Virus record (IMG/VR): IMGVR_UViG_3300047550_001373
Span: 1-52,202 of that record
DNA: 52,202 nucleotides
Strand: one strand, 5' to 3'
DNA from: a virus
Shown piece after piece: positions 21,641 to 28,727 of the stretch. The translations under genes were made by a program, and so were the position numbers. Below the pieces are notes generated by a model that was given only the letters and a program-made list of their open reading frames with translations, was not told the origin of the DNA and searched no databases. Within the stretch, counting starts at the first letter, position 1. Every line of letters begins with the position of its first letter.

Positions 21641-22408
21641 ATGGCTACAAAGAAAGTAACAGAAGATACGATTCAAATCGTTGAGATGGAAACCCAAACG
21701 GTTACGTTCCATGTACTAGGAACTACACCGATGATCTGCAATCGTATGCCTGAGAAGGCATGGCAGCAACTGCTTCTTCCTTCCGGTCGCAAGACTGCTG
21801 CTGAGAAAGCAGGATCAATGAAGCACGATCCTTTGACTGAGTATCGCTCATCGCCATACCGTATGCCGCAAGGTGATCATGCAACTGAGTTGTCTGTGTT
21901 AGCTACGCAGTTTAAAGGTGCGCTACGCAATGCTGCACTGGATATGCCTGGAGCTAAGAAGTCACAGATTGGTCGCCTGACAACGGTTGAGAATGAACGT
22001 CTTGAGTTGTTCGGTGTTCCTAAGATCTTCTCAAGTATCACTCGGTCAGCAGACATCAACAAGACCCCTGATGTACGCACTCGCGCCATCGTACCGAAGT
22101 GGGCATGTAAGGTTGACATCACTTATGTGCGTCCGGTTTTGAACCATACAGTTATCTCTAACCTTTTCGCTACAGCAGGTATAACGATGGGCGTAGGTGA
22201 TTGGAGACCTGAGAAAGGTTCAGGTAACTACGGTCGTTGGAAGATTGTCGATGCTGATGATTCTGACTTCTTAGAAATAATTAAGACAGGTGGCAAGGCA
22301 GCGCAACTTGAAGCACTGGAGAACCCAGAGGCTTATGACGATGACACTGAAGAGTTGCTATCGTGGTTCAACACAGAGACCAAACGTCGTGGTTTGAAAG
22401 TAGCTTAA
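21641..22408 (+). CDS. Conserved phage protein, possibly RAMP-like
   Basis: A 255-residue protein. LGTTPMICNRMPEKAWQQLL and a KTAAEKAGSMKHDP segment open it, then LATQFKGALRNAA (about residues 86-98) and GITMGVGDWRPEKGSGNYGRWKIV near residues 183-206. I recognise the general sequence as a protein common in phages and of unknown function. The FKGALR motif and the late Gly-rich GxGxW-GxGrw block resemble the pattern of RAMP/Cas7 RNA-binding proteins, which is a weak hint. It lies in the replication cluster, directly upstream of a conserved small gene and the pentad array. Confidence 0.6.
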   Translation: MATKKVTEDTIQIVEMETQTVTFHVLGTTPMICNRMPEKAWQQLLLPSGRKTAAEKAGSMKHDPLTEYRSSPYRMPQGDHATELSVLATQFKGALRNAALDMPGAKKSQIGRLTTVENERLELFGVPKIFSSITRSADINKTPDVRTRAIVPKWACKVDITYVRPVLNHTVISNLFATAGITMGVGDWRPEKGSGNYGRWKIVDADDSDFLEIIKTGGKAAQLEALENPEAYDDDTEELLSWFNTETKRRGLKVA

Positions 22409-22418
22409 GGAGATAAAC

Positions 22419-22883
22419 ATGGATAGAGCCGCAATAGCTAAAAGATTAGAGGAGATTGCGGCCCTCCACGGAGGGTCGCTTACACCAGACATCGTAGTGG
22501 CAGATGCTAAGAACCCATCAAGTCCTTTACATAGCTACTTTGACTGGAGTGTTGAGAGCGCAGCACATAAGCACTGGATTGATACCGCACGTAATCTAAT
22601 TGCTTCTGTGCGCGTGATTGTAACCACAGAGAAAGTTGTTATTAAAGCACCTTTCTATCTACGTGATCCAAGCAAAAAAGGTAACGAGCAAGGCTACACC
22701 ACACTTACCAAAGTACGTAGTAATAAAGATCTTTCAAGGGAAGTTATCAATAATGAAGTTGCACTCATTGTTGGTGCGCTAAGAAGAGCAAAGAACGTAG
22801 CACAAGCCCTTGATATGGTGGATGAGATGGAAGCACTGCTTGAACAAGTCTTAGTCCTACGCAACAAGCTAGAGAAGGTTTAG
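22419..22883 (+). CDS. Conserved phage protein upstream of the G-rich array
   Basis: A 154-residue protein. It opens with MDRAAIAKRLEEIAA, and the next segment, VVADAKNPSSPLHSYFDW, is familiar from phage proteins of unknown function. A helical C-terminal half (about residues 95-154) is coiled-coil-like. AAGGAG lies before the ATG. It is the last gene before the array; its TAG stop contributes the first G of the array's first GGCA. No catalytic motif is visible. Confidence 0.65.
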   Translation: MDRAAIAKRLEEIAALHGGSLTPDIVVADAKNPSSPLHSYFDWSVESAAHKHWIDTARNLIASVRVIVTTEKVVIKAPFYLRDPSKKGNEQGYTTLTKVRSNKDLSREVINNEVALIVGALRRAKNVAQALDMVDEMEALLEQVLVLRNKLEKV

Positions 22884-23323
22884 GCAGGCCGGGTACGGTA
22901 AGGTCAGGCTTGGTGCGGTGGGGTTCGGCAGGCAAGGCGCGGCTAGATTAAGCAAGGTGGGGTATGGCGACGTGAGGTAGGGCAGGCTCGGTTCGGTAGG
23001 TTGCCTTTGGGTATGGTTCGGCGCGGTTCGTTTTGGCAGGCAAGGATTGATCCGGCATGGACAGGCGCGGCAACGCGGGGTGCGGTGAGGTATGGTATGG
23101 CAGGCGTGGTGAGGTCGGGTGAGGTGAGGTCGGGTCGGGTTTGTTGTGGCAGGCTAGGTGAGGTCGGGTTAGTTGTTATATGTAAGGTCTTATCAGGCAG
23201 GCTAGGTAAGGTTCGGTTCGGTTTTATTCAGTGCGGTTTGTTAGGGCAGGCACGGTGGCGTTAGGTAATACAAGGTGTGATGGGTTTTGATGAGGCAGGT
23301 AATTTAATTAAGAAAGGAAAACT
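22883..23323 (+). repeat. G-rich array of pentads in GGCA-headed units
   Basis: A non-coding 441-bp stretch between two genes in which GG recurs about every 5 bases (GGYNN pentads). GGCAGG starts units at 22883, 22927, 22981, 23035, 23099, 23148, 23196, 23245 and 23294. Spacings are 44, 54, 54, 64, 49, 48, 49 and 49 bases. All but the 48 equal 4 plus a multiple of 5, as if each unit were GGCA plus 8-12 pentads; the 48 is one base short. The last unit decays into A-rich sequence and the ribosome site of the next gene. G is much more frequent than C on the plus strand. I do not recognise this element. It could be a structured RNA, a G-quadruplex-forming tract or a protein-binding array. Confidence 0.75.
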
Positions 23324-23563
23324 ATGAGTATGATGAATTTAAACAAACCAGCAGAAACGGAAACACAACCTGTGTTCATTCTGCGCGGTGTGCCGTATCT
23401 GCCCCATTACAGTTTTAAACATACATGGATAAGTCCCGGCAGAGAACATGAGTGTAAGAAGTACAGCACCACTGAAATGGTTGAAGTAGGCGCACGTCTT
23501 ACGACGATGCAGTTATGGAAAAGATTTTGGACAAATGAGGTGAAGGGATGGAAGATACTTTGA
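23324..23563 (+). CDS. Small hypothetical protein after the array
   Basis: A 79-residue protein with the ribosome site AAAGGAAAA placed at the decayed end of the array. Central segment PHYSFKHTWISPGREHECKKYS has several aromatic and basic residues. It overlaps the next small gene by 16 bases. No family is recognised. Confidence 0.55.
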   Translation: MSMMNLNKPAETETQPVFILRGVPYLPHYSFKHTWISPGREHECKKYSTTEMVEVGARLTTMQLWKRFWTNEVKGWKIL

Positions 23564-23691
23564 TATGGGGATTTGGGTTCTTGGTTGGCTTCATGCTCGG
23601 TGTGATCAGAGGTAGACGAAGCATCGTGCGTGAGGCCCAAGCGTTAGTGGCTGAAGCTATTATGAGAATACGAGAGGGGCACAAGGTATGA
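23548..23691 (+). CDS. 47-residue membrane protein
   Basis: Reads MEDTLIWGFGFLVGFMLGV then IRGRRS... and a charged amphipathic tail. There is one hydrophobic helix (about residues 5-20) followed by basic residues. GAGGTG precedes the ATG; the start overlaps the previous gene's end and the stop overlaps the next start (ATGA). A single-span phage membrane protein of unknown role; it is below the usual length cut. Confidence 0.55.
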   Translation: MEDTLIWGFGFLVGFMLGVIRGRRSIVREAQALVAEAIMRIREGHKV

Positions 23692-23930
23692 ATGACAACG
23701 TCAACCACCCAAAACATTATACGAACCACCCCTCGGGGGTGGAGTGTATAGAGATTACCGAGCACATGAATTTCTGTATAGGCAATGCTGTTAAATATCT
23801 TTGGAGAGCTGGACTCAAAGGTGAGCAGGTTGAAGATCTGAGAAAGGCACGTTGGTATATCGACCGTGAGATCGCTCGCATACTGAACAACCAAAAAGAT
23901 CCACCGTTTATGAGGAAGGCAGATGAGTAG
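23688..23930 (+). CDS. DUF3310-family protein
   Basis: An 80-residue protein with NVNHPKHYTNHPSGVECIEITEHM followed by a segment with YLWRAGLKG and RKARWYIDREI. This order of motifs is characteristic of DUF3310, a small phage family (sometimes labelled nucleotide kinase-like) of unconfirmed function. It overlaps the previous gene at ATGA and the next by 8 bases, so it is translated in a coupled chain. Confidence 0.8.
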   Translation: MNDNVNHPKHYTNHPSGVECIEITEHMNFCIGNAVKYLWRAGLKGEQVEDLRKARWYIDREIARILNNQKDPPFMRKADE

Positions 23931-24111
23931 CCAACTGTGGAAGTTCGCCATGCTAGCCGCATGGCTTGAAGGCTACGCCGAGGGTTTGCCTGACTATTGC
24001 ACAGCAGAGAAGTTCAAGATCAAAGAAGCTGCTGAGTTGTTAATGGAAGTTTACGAAGAACGTATGAAGGAGAGTGAAACATGGAAGATGAACACAAGCG
24101 ATCAGGCATAA
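23923..24111 (+). CDS. Small hypothetical protein
   Basis: A 62-residue helical protein (LAAWLEGYAEGLPDYCTAEKF). It overlaps the neighbours on both sides (8 and 31 bases). No family is recognised. Confidence 0.5.
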   Translation: MSSQLWKFAMLAAWLEGYAEGLPDYCTAEKFKIKEAAELLMEVYEERMKESETWKMNTSDQA

Positions 24112-24563
24112 GGTGTAGTGAACATCCCGACGCACCGCACGGATTCATGCGTGACGCATCTCATAGCGCAGGGCGATATGTGTGTGAGTGTGAGAGTTGG
24201 GAACCGCCGAAAAACAAACCGATGACAAGAGATGAATGGAAGGAATGGCTTGCAGAGTCTTGGGACGAAGCACAAGCGCGAGCCCACACACCAGACGACA
24301 TAAAAAAGATTAAAAGTAGATGGGAGCCTGTGGCGTACACAACGGGCTTTTATAACGGGCATTGCGTCATTGAACCGATTGATCGGGTTACCGTATTGCC
24401 CGTTGATACGGCCTTGTACCGCGCACCGACAGAGTGGGTTGGGCTGACGGATGAGGAGGTGTCAGAAATTATTGATCGGGAGATTGGGTTTAACAGTTGT
24501 TGGGGTCCGGAAGAAAAGTTTGCCCGAGCAATTGAGCAAGCCTTGAAGGAGAAGAACACATGA
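24081..24563 (+). CDS. Hypothetical protein with a zinc-like N-terminus
   Basis: A 160-residue protein. The first 40 residues hold several Cys and His (CSEHPDAPHG, CECESW) that could bind a metal. The second half has an EPIDRVTVLPVDTALYRAP block followed by WVGLTDEEVSEI. That LY-P then WVGLTDEE ending is a common feature of small phage proteins with unknown roles. AAGGAG precedes the ATG. Confidence 0.55.
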   Translation: MEDEHKRSGIRCSEHPDAPHGFMRDASHSAGRYVCECESWEPPKNKPMTRDEWKEWLAESWDEAQARAHTPDDIKKIKSRWEPVAYTTGFYNGHCVIEPIDRVTVLPVDTALYRAPTEWVGLTDEEVSEIIDREIGFNSCWGPEEKFARAIEQALKEKNT

Positions 24564-24802
24564 GCGAAAACAAAAACGCAAAGACACCAGCAGACGGAGA
24601 GCCTTTGCCCATAGCAACAAGCGCCATGACGCTAGAGCAAACACGACAGTGGATTGCCGACACATGGAAAAGGTGTCAGGACGAAGTTTGGCGGGAGCCA
24701 ACCACGCCATCCGTGGTGGTGTACCTAACCGCTGGTAGCTACAGTCTTGAAACGCTTGAAAATCTGGTTAAGTTACTTAGAAAGGTGGCTAACGATGACT
24801 AG
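24560..24802 (+). CDS. Small hypothetical protein
   Basis: An 80-residue protein with a disordered-looking start and a helical Trp-rich middle (LEQTRQWIADTWKRCQDEVW). It overlaps the previous gene by ATGA and the next by 8 bases. No family is recognised. Confidence 0.5.
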   Translation: MSENKNAKTPADGEPLPIATSAMTLEQTRQWIADTWKRCQDEVWREPTTPSVVVYLTAGSYSLETLENLVKLLRKVANDD

Positions 24803-25046
24803 AGAAGACATTATCAAGATGGCGCGGGAGGCCGGGTTAGCTTACGGGTCTGACGAAAAACCATTGAATTCTGTAACACGCTTCGCTGCCCTTGTTGCCG
24901 AGCATGAGCGAGAGGCGTGTGCAAAGGTGTGTGACGTGCTTGGGGTGCATCCGGCATTGAATGTATTTAATGGTGGTCCTGAGTGGTACAAGCATGGAAA
25001 AGACTGCGCCGCTGCCATACGAGCAAGGGGTAACCATGCAGCCTGA
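24795..25046 (+). CDS. Small phage protein of the EREACAKVC type
   Basis: An 83-residue protein that begins MTREDIIKMAREAGLAYG and contains FAALVAEHEREACAKVC and an AAAIRARG end. This layout is common in prophages and phages, where the role is unknown. I use the ATG with AAGGTGG upstream; a longer frame start (24747) overlaps the previous gene. It overlaps the next gene by 11 bases. Confidence 0.65.
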   Translation: MTREDIIKMAREAGLAYGSDEKPLNSVTRFAALVAEHEREACAKVCDVLGVHPALNVFNGGPEWYKHGKDCAAAIRARGNHAA

Positions 25047-25245
25047 TACTAGAGTACGAGTGAAATCCACGGGTGAAATCGGCTACGTGGTGAATGAGGA
25101 TGAGGACGGTATGCTGTGCATACGTATCCCATCGGATAACAACTGGCCTTTCCCGCACTACGCTTTTATTTCTAAGCGGGATGTGGTAATGGTAAGGGTT
25201 GCTAAATCCGCTGTTCCTCTGGACATAGAGGAAGCCCCCTTCTAG
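25036..25245 (+). CDS. Small hypothetical beta-rich protein
   Basis: A 69-residue protein starting MQPDTRVRVKSTGEIGYVV. RVRVKSTGEIGYVVNEDEDG reads like a small SH3/KOW-like beta barrel. AAGGGG lies before the ATG. The function is not known. Confidence 0.55.
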   Translation: MQPDTRVRVKSTGEIGYVVNEDEDGMLCIRIPSDNNWPFPHYAFISKRDVVMVRVAKSAVPLDIEEAPF

Positions 25246-25254
25246 GAGCCTACC

Positions 25255-25560
25255 ATGCCCTACGTCAACAAGCCCCGCCCATACAAGAAAGAATACGAGC
25301 AGTACGACGGTACTGAGAAGGTCAAAAAGAAACGCGCCGAACGTAACAGAGCGCGAGCGATCATGATGAAGAAGGGTCTGGCACACAAAGGCGACGGCAA
25401 GGATGTACACCACAAGAAGGCACTATCAAACGGCGGTTCATACAAAGACGGGTTGGCTGTAGTCAGTGCAGCTAACAACAGATCTTTTGACCGCGATGGC
25501 AAACATAAGCTGATCTCTGAGGTCAGTCCACGAGAACGGAAAAGCCGTGCAAATCGTTAA
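25255..25560 (+). CDS. HNH-type endonuclease-like protein
   Basis: A 101-residue basic protein. The core is GDGKDVHHKKALSNGG (about residues 47-62) followed by LAVVSAANNRSF, the HH...N...H/N pattern of small phage HNH proteins, where the paired His and Asn sit in the active site. The long Lys/Arg-rich N-terminus would bind DNA. CTAGGAG precedes the ATG. It overlaps the helicase gene by 14 bases, so it probably acts in the replication/packaging set; free-standing homing activity is the alternative. Confidence 0.65.
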   Translation: MPYVNKPRPYKKEYEQYDGTEKVKKKRAERNRARAIMMKKGLAHKGDGKDVHHKKALSNGGSYKDGLAVVSAANNRSFDRDGKHKLISEVSPRERKSRANR

Positions 25561-27097
25561 CAATGAATTACTACTCATAAAAACGCAGTTCCCTAGCAGG
25601 ATAAAAGAAACCATCAAAGGCAGTCAGGTTGTAGCGCAGCAAGGCGACGTGTATGAGGTAGCGGTCAACTGGGGTTTAGCTGAGGCTCAGACGCTTCGCC
25701 AACTGAATATCAAGAACGTGCCTTCGCCCATTGTCAGGGACTATGACTGGCCGGGGATATATAAGCCGATGGATCATCAAAAGACCACGGCTTCTTTCCT
25801 AACGCTGCACCGACGGAGCTTCTGCTTCAATGAGCAGGGTACTGGCAAGACAGCTTCTGCAATCTGGGCTTCCGACTACTTAATGAAGCTGGGCGTCATC
25901 AAACGTGTGCTTGTGGTATGCCCGCTATCGATTATGCAGTCGGCGTGGCAAGCAGATCTTTTTAAGTTCGCCATACACCGCACGGTGAGTGTCGCGCATG
26001 GCACAGCCAGCAAACGCAGGGACATTATCAACAACGCTGCCGAGTACGTCATCATTAACTACGATGGCGTGAATGTGGTGAAGGACGAGATCAAAGGTAA
26101 GTTCGACCTCATCATCATCGACGAAGCAAACGCGTACAAGAACAGTCGCACCCAACGGTTCAAGACTATGCGGGGACTGCTTAACGAGCATACGTACCTG
26201 TGGATGATGACAGGCACACCCGCCGCGCAATCGCCGCTTGATGCTTTCGGGTTAGCGAAGCTTTGCGTGCCAGGACGTACCCCACTGTTATACACTGAGT
26301 ATCGTGATAGCGTGATGTTCCAGATATCCAGGTTCAAGTGGATACCCAAACCATCCGCTATCGACGTAGTACACAAGTTACTGCAACCAGCCATCAGGTT
26401 CTCCAAGGCCGAGTGCCTTGATTTGCCAGAAGTCACAAACGTTTCGCGGTACGCTCCGATGACTTCGCAGCAGTTGAGCTACTACAAGCAGATGAAGAAG
26501 GACTTCATCATGCAAGCGGTGGGCGAGGATGTTAGTGCAGTTAATGCTGCTTCTAACCTGACGAAGCTGCTACAGATAGCTTGTGGTGCTGTCTATACCG
26601 ACGCAGGAAACGTTATTGAGTTTGATGTATCCGACCGGATGAATGCAGTACAGGAAGTGATCGACGAAGCGACTAACAAAGTTCTTATTTTTGCACCGTT
26701 CACGCACACACTAGCACTCATCAAAGATCACCTTACCAAGAACGGCGTGACATCAGAGATCATCGACGGAAGTGTGCCCGTTAACAAACGCACTGCCATC
26801 TTCCAGCGGTTTCAGGAAACCGACAACCCCAGAGTTCTCATTATCCAACCGCAAGCAGCAGCACATGGCGTGACGCTCACTGCGGCTAACGTAGTCATAT
26901 GGTACGCACCTGTGACTTCTATCGAGTCTTACCTACAAGCTAACGCTCGTGTACACCGACAAGGGCAGCGCAATCCTGTGACGGTTGTGCATATCGAAGG
27001 TAGTCCTGTAGAGGCTAAGCTCTACTCCATGCTGATGAGCAAGCTCGACTTTCATTCGAGAATAATCGATCTCTACAAACAAGAAATAAATACTTGA
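25547..27097 (+). CDS. SNF2-type DEAD/H helicase
   Basis: A 516-residue superfamily 2 helicase. Motif I (Walker A) is NEQGTGKTAS (about residues 95-104), motif II is IIIDEAN (about 189-195, DEAN), motif III is TGTP (about 221-224). The C-terminal lobe has FAPFTHTL, SEIIDGSVP, PRVLIIQPQAAAHGVTLTAA and NARVHRQGQ (about 466-474), the motif VI of SNF2 helicases. It starts at GTG inside the HNH gene end. It is probably part of replication or recombination. The promoter of the next cluster overlaps its stop. Confidence 0.87.
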   Translation: MQIVNNELLLIKTQFPSRIKETIKGSQVVAQQGDVYEVAVNWGLAEAQTLRQLNIKNVPSPIVRDYDWPGIYKPMDHQKTTASFLTLHRRSFCFNEQGTGKTASAIWASDYLMKLGVIKRVLVVCPLSIMQSAWQADLFKFAIHRTVSVAHGTASKRRDIINNAAEYVIINYDGVNVVKDEIKGKFDLIIIDEANAYKNSRTQRFKTMRGLLNEHTYLWMMTGTPAAQSPLDAFGLAKLCVPGRTPLLYTEYRDSVMFQISRFKWIPKPSAIDVVHKLLQPAIRFSKAECLDLPEVTNVSRYAPMTSQQLSYYKQMKKDFIMQAVGEDVSAVNAASNLTKLLQIACGAVYTDAGNVIEFDVSDRMNAVQEVIDEATNKVLIFAPFTHTLALIKDHLTKNGVTSEIIDGSVPVNKRTAIFQRFQETDNPRVLIIQPQAAAHGVTLTAANVVIWYAPVTSIESYLQANARVHRQGQRNPVTVVHIEGSPVEAKLYSMLMSKLDFHSRIIDLYKQEINT

Positions 27098-27122
27098 CAC
27101 ACTTTAGTTTGTTAGGTATATT
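27094..27122 (+). promoter_or_regulatory. Strong promoter for the late replication genes
   Basis: TTGACA, a 17-base spacer and TATATT. The -35 box overlaps the stop codon of the helicase gene. It drives the gene at 27142 and probably the ssDNA-binding and primase genes; GGAGGTG lies before the first ATG. Confidence 0.75.
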
Positions 27123-27141
27123 TAAAACTCGGAGGTGAAAC

Positions 27142-27531
27142 ATGGATATACAAGTCGAGAAAATTATCAGTACGTTCTTAAAAATTCGCAGCACTAAAGA
27201 AGAACTCACAAGAGAATACGATGCTAAGGTCAGTGATCTTGATAGACAGATGACCGTTCTCAAGCATAAGCTGCTTGAGGTATGCAAAGAGTCTGGCGTG
27301 ACTTCTCTCGGCACAGGTAATGCGATTGCGTATCGTACAGTCAAAAGCCGCTACTGGACGAACGATTGGTCAAACTTCTATGACTTCTTGAAGGAACAAG
27401 GGAAGCTAGAGTTGCTGGAGAAGCGGATTCATCAAAGTAACATGAAGGAGTTTTTGGAAGAGAACCCTGACACACGCCCGCCCGGATTGAACATAGATTC
27501 AGAGTACGACATCACCATTAAACGCAGATAG
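27142..27531 (+). CDS. Gam/Gp157-like phage protein
   Basis: A 129-residue protein. A helical, heptad-like first half is followed by GVTSLGTGNAIAYRTVKSRYWTNDW and EKRIHQSNMKEFLEENPD..PPG. The order of a coiled coil, a YRTVKSRYWTNDW strand and a PPG near the end resembles phage Gam or Gp157-type proteins. Gam protects DNA from host nuclease. The match is partial, so another role is possible. It is directly behind the promoter at 27094. Confidence 0.45.
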   Translation: MDIQVEKIISTFLKIRSTKEELTREYDAKVSDLDRQMTVLKHKLLEVCKESGVTSLGTGNAIAYRTVKSRYWTNDWSNFYDFLKEQGKLELLEKRIHQSNMKEFLEENPDTRPPGLNIDSEYDITIKRR

Positions 27532-27540
27532 GAAATAGCC

Positions 27541-28398
27541 ATGTCTAATGTAACGCTTTTTGAACAATCAGTACCCGACTACCTCAAAGAAGTTGAGATG
27601 GACGAGATGACTCGTAAGTACGCCGGAGGTAACGGCGGCAAGAGGATATCGATTCGTGGTCGTGTATTCCGTCTTGTCGTAGGCGGCAAAGAAGTATCTA
27701 AAAACGAGAACAACGCAATGAACGTTGTGATTGTTGCAGGTGGTAAAGATATCACACGGTACTACCATGCTAAGTCTTATAACCCCGGTGACACGTCAGC
27801 ACCGGACTGCTTCTCTAACGACGGTGTTACACCTGACGCATCTGCTTCTTCGCCACAAAGCGATAAGTGCGAGTCATGCCCCATGAACGTCAAGGGTTCG
27901 GGTGTTGGTGAGTCTCGCGCTTGCCGGTTCCAGCAGCGTCTGGCTGTAGTGCTAGCTGAGTATATTGATGGTGATGTGTATGAGCTGGCTTTGCCATCTA
28001 AGTCTTTGTTTGGTCGCGGTGATACCGACAAGATGCCATTCCAGCAGTACATGAAATATCTTGGATCACAAGGGCGCAACGTCAATACGCTTGTAACCGA
28101 GATGCGGTTTGATACCGACAGTGACACACCGAAACTTGTGTTCAGACCTGTGCGGTATTTGAGCCGCGAAGAGTGGCTTGAAGCTAAGAAGCAGGGCGAA
28201 ACTCCAGAGGCACGTAACGCACTGCGTATCTCAGTCGGCGCTCCAGTTGCCAAGCAGATTGCGCCGCCTTCTGCCGAAGTGCATACTGTGGTTGAGCCGG
28301 AACCCACCAAGCGTACGGCCAAGAAGAACGCCGAGCCGCCCCCTGCCAAGAAGGGCTTCTCTGACATCATGAGTGATTGGTCTACGGACGATGAATAA
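27541..28398 (+). CDS. Candidate single-stranded DNA-binding protein
   Basis: A 285-residue protein. The first half is beta-rich with RISIRGRVFRLVVGGKEV. It is followed by a Cys cluster (CESCPMN and a later CRFQ) that may bind zinc. A Pro/Ala/Lys-rich linker leads to an acidic C-terminal tail (DIMSDWSTDDE), like those of SSB and T7 gp2.5, which contact partners. Its place between a nuclease-protection-like gene and the primase gene fits. No sequence family was identified, so this is inference from layout. Confidence 0.5.
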   Translation: MSNVTLFEQSVPDYLKEVEMDEMTRKYAGGNGGKRISIRGRVFRLVVGGKEVSKNENNAMNVVIVAGGKDITRYYHAKSYNPGDTSAPDCFSNDGVTPDASASSPQSDKCESCPMNVKGSGVGESRACRFQQRLAVVLAEYIDGDVYELALPSKSLFGRGDTDKMPFQQYMKYLGSQGRNVNTLVTEMRFDTDSDTPKLVFRPVRYLSREEWLEAKKQGETPEARNALRISVGAPVAKQIAPPSAEVHTVVEPEPTKRTAKKNAEPPPAKKGFSDIMSDWSTDDE

Positions 28399-28634
28399 TG
28401 GATGCCCGTGGATACTCATTGAAGTTAGTTGAAGCTATCCGAGGGGGAGACCCCTCAGACCCTGTTATCAGGTTAGGAAAGTACTGCATCGACAACCAAG
28501 TGCCCGTCAGTGATCTTGCAAAGTATTTTGGTGTAAGTAGGCTTACCGTATACAACTGGATGTTCGGTAGGATGAAACCAAGAAAAAGCCGACTTCAGCA
28601 ATTGCAAGACACTTTGGAGCGACTTGGGGTTTAG
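28398..28634 (+). CDS. Small helix-turn-helix protein
   Basis: A 78-residue protein. Residues about 36-57 (VPVSDLAKYFGVSRLTVYNWMFG) form a clear helix-turn-helix with the typical spacing; the rest is a short basic tail. Its start overlaps the previous stop (TAATG). It is a candidate regulator, and by size and position also a candidate for binding the 27-bp palindromes; that link is untested. Confidence 0.7.
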   Translation: MDARGYSLKLVEAIRGGDPSDPVIRLGKYCIDNQVPVSDLAKYFGVSRLTVYNWMFGRMKPRKSRLQQLQDTLERLGV

Positions 28635-28642
28635 CAAGCTAC

Positions 28643-28696
28643 GGGGCGTCTAGCTCGACGGAGTGAAAGGAGGTACGCCGCACCTCTTGACGCCCC
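28643..28696 (+). ncRNA. Candidate structured RNA between HTH and primase genes
   Basis: GGGGCGTC (28643-28650) pairs exactly with GACGCCCC (28689-28696). Inside are a GAGGT/ACCTC hairpin (28670-28686), which masks an AGGAGGT Shine-Dalgarno-like sequence, and a possible small hairpin around CTCGACGGAG. The fold would be a branched stem of about 54 bases. It lies between a stop and the start of the primase gene; there is no T-run, so it is not a terminator. It may regulate primase translation. Confidence 0.4.
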
Positions 28697-28727
28697 TATT
28701 TACACTGCGGCTGGTTGAGGAGCGGCT

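Noticed and set aside
23001-23264. An 87-codon open frame with repeated Gly/Arg/Val in the G-rich array
   Set aside because: It starts at TTG without a ribosome site, its repeats are the translation of the 5-base period, and the array changes frame with its unit lengths. It is better explained as non-coding.
22883-23323. The array as a CRISPR array
   Set aside because: Units share only a 7-base head, not a repeat of 20 or more bases with unique spacers, and there are no Cas1/Cas2 genes. The pentad period also runs through the whole unit.
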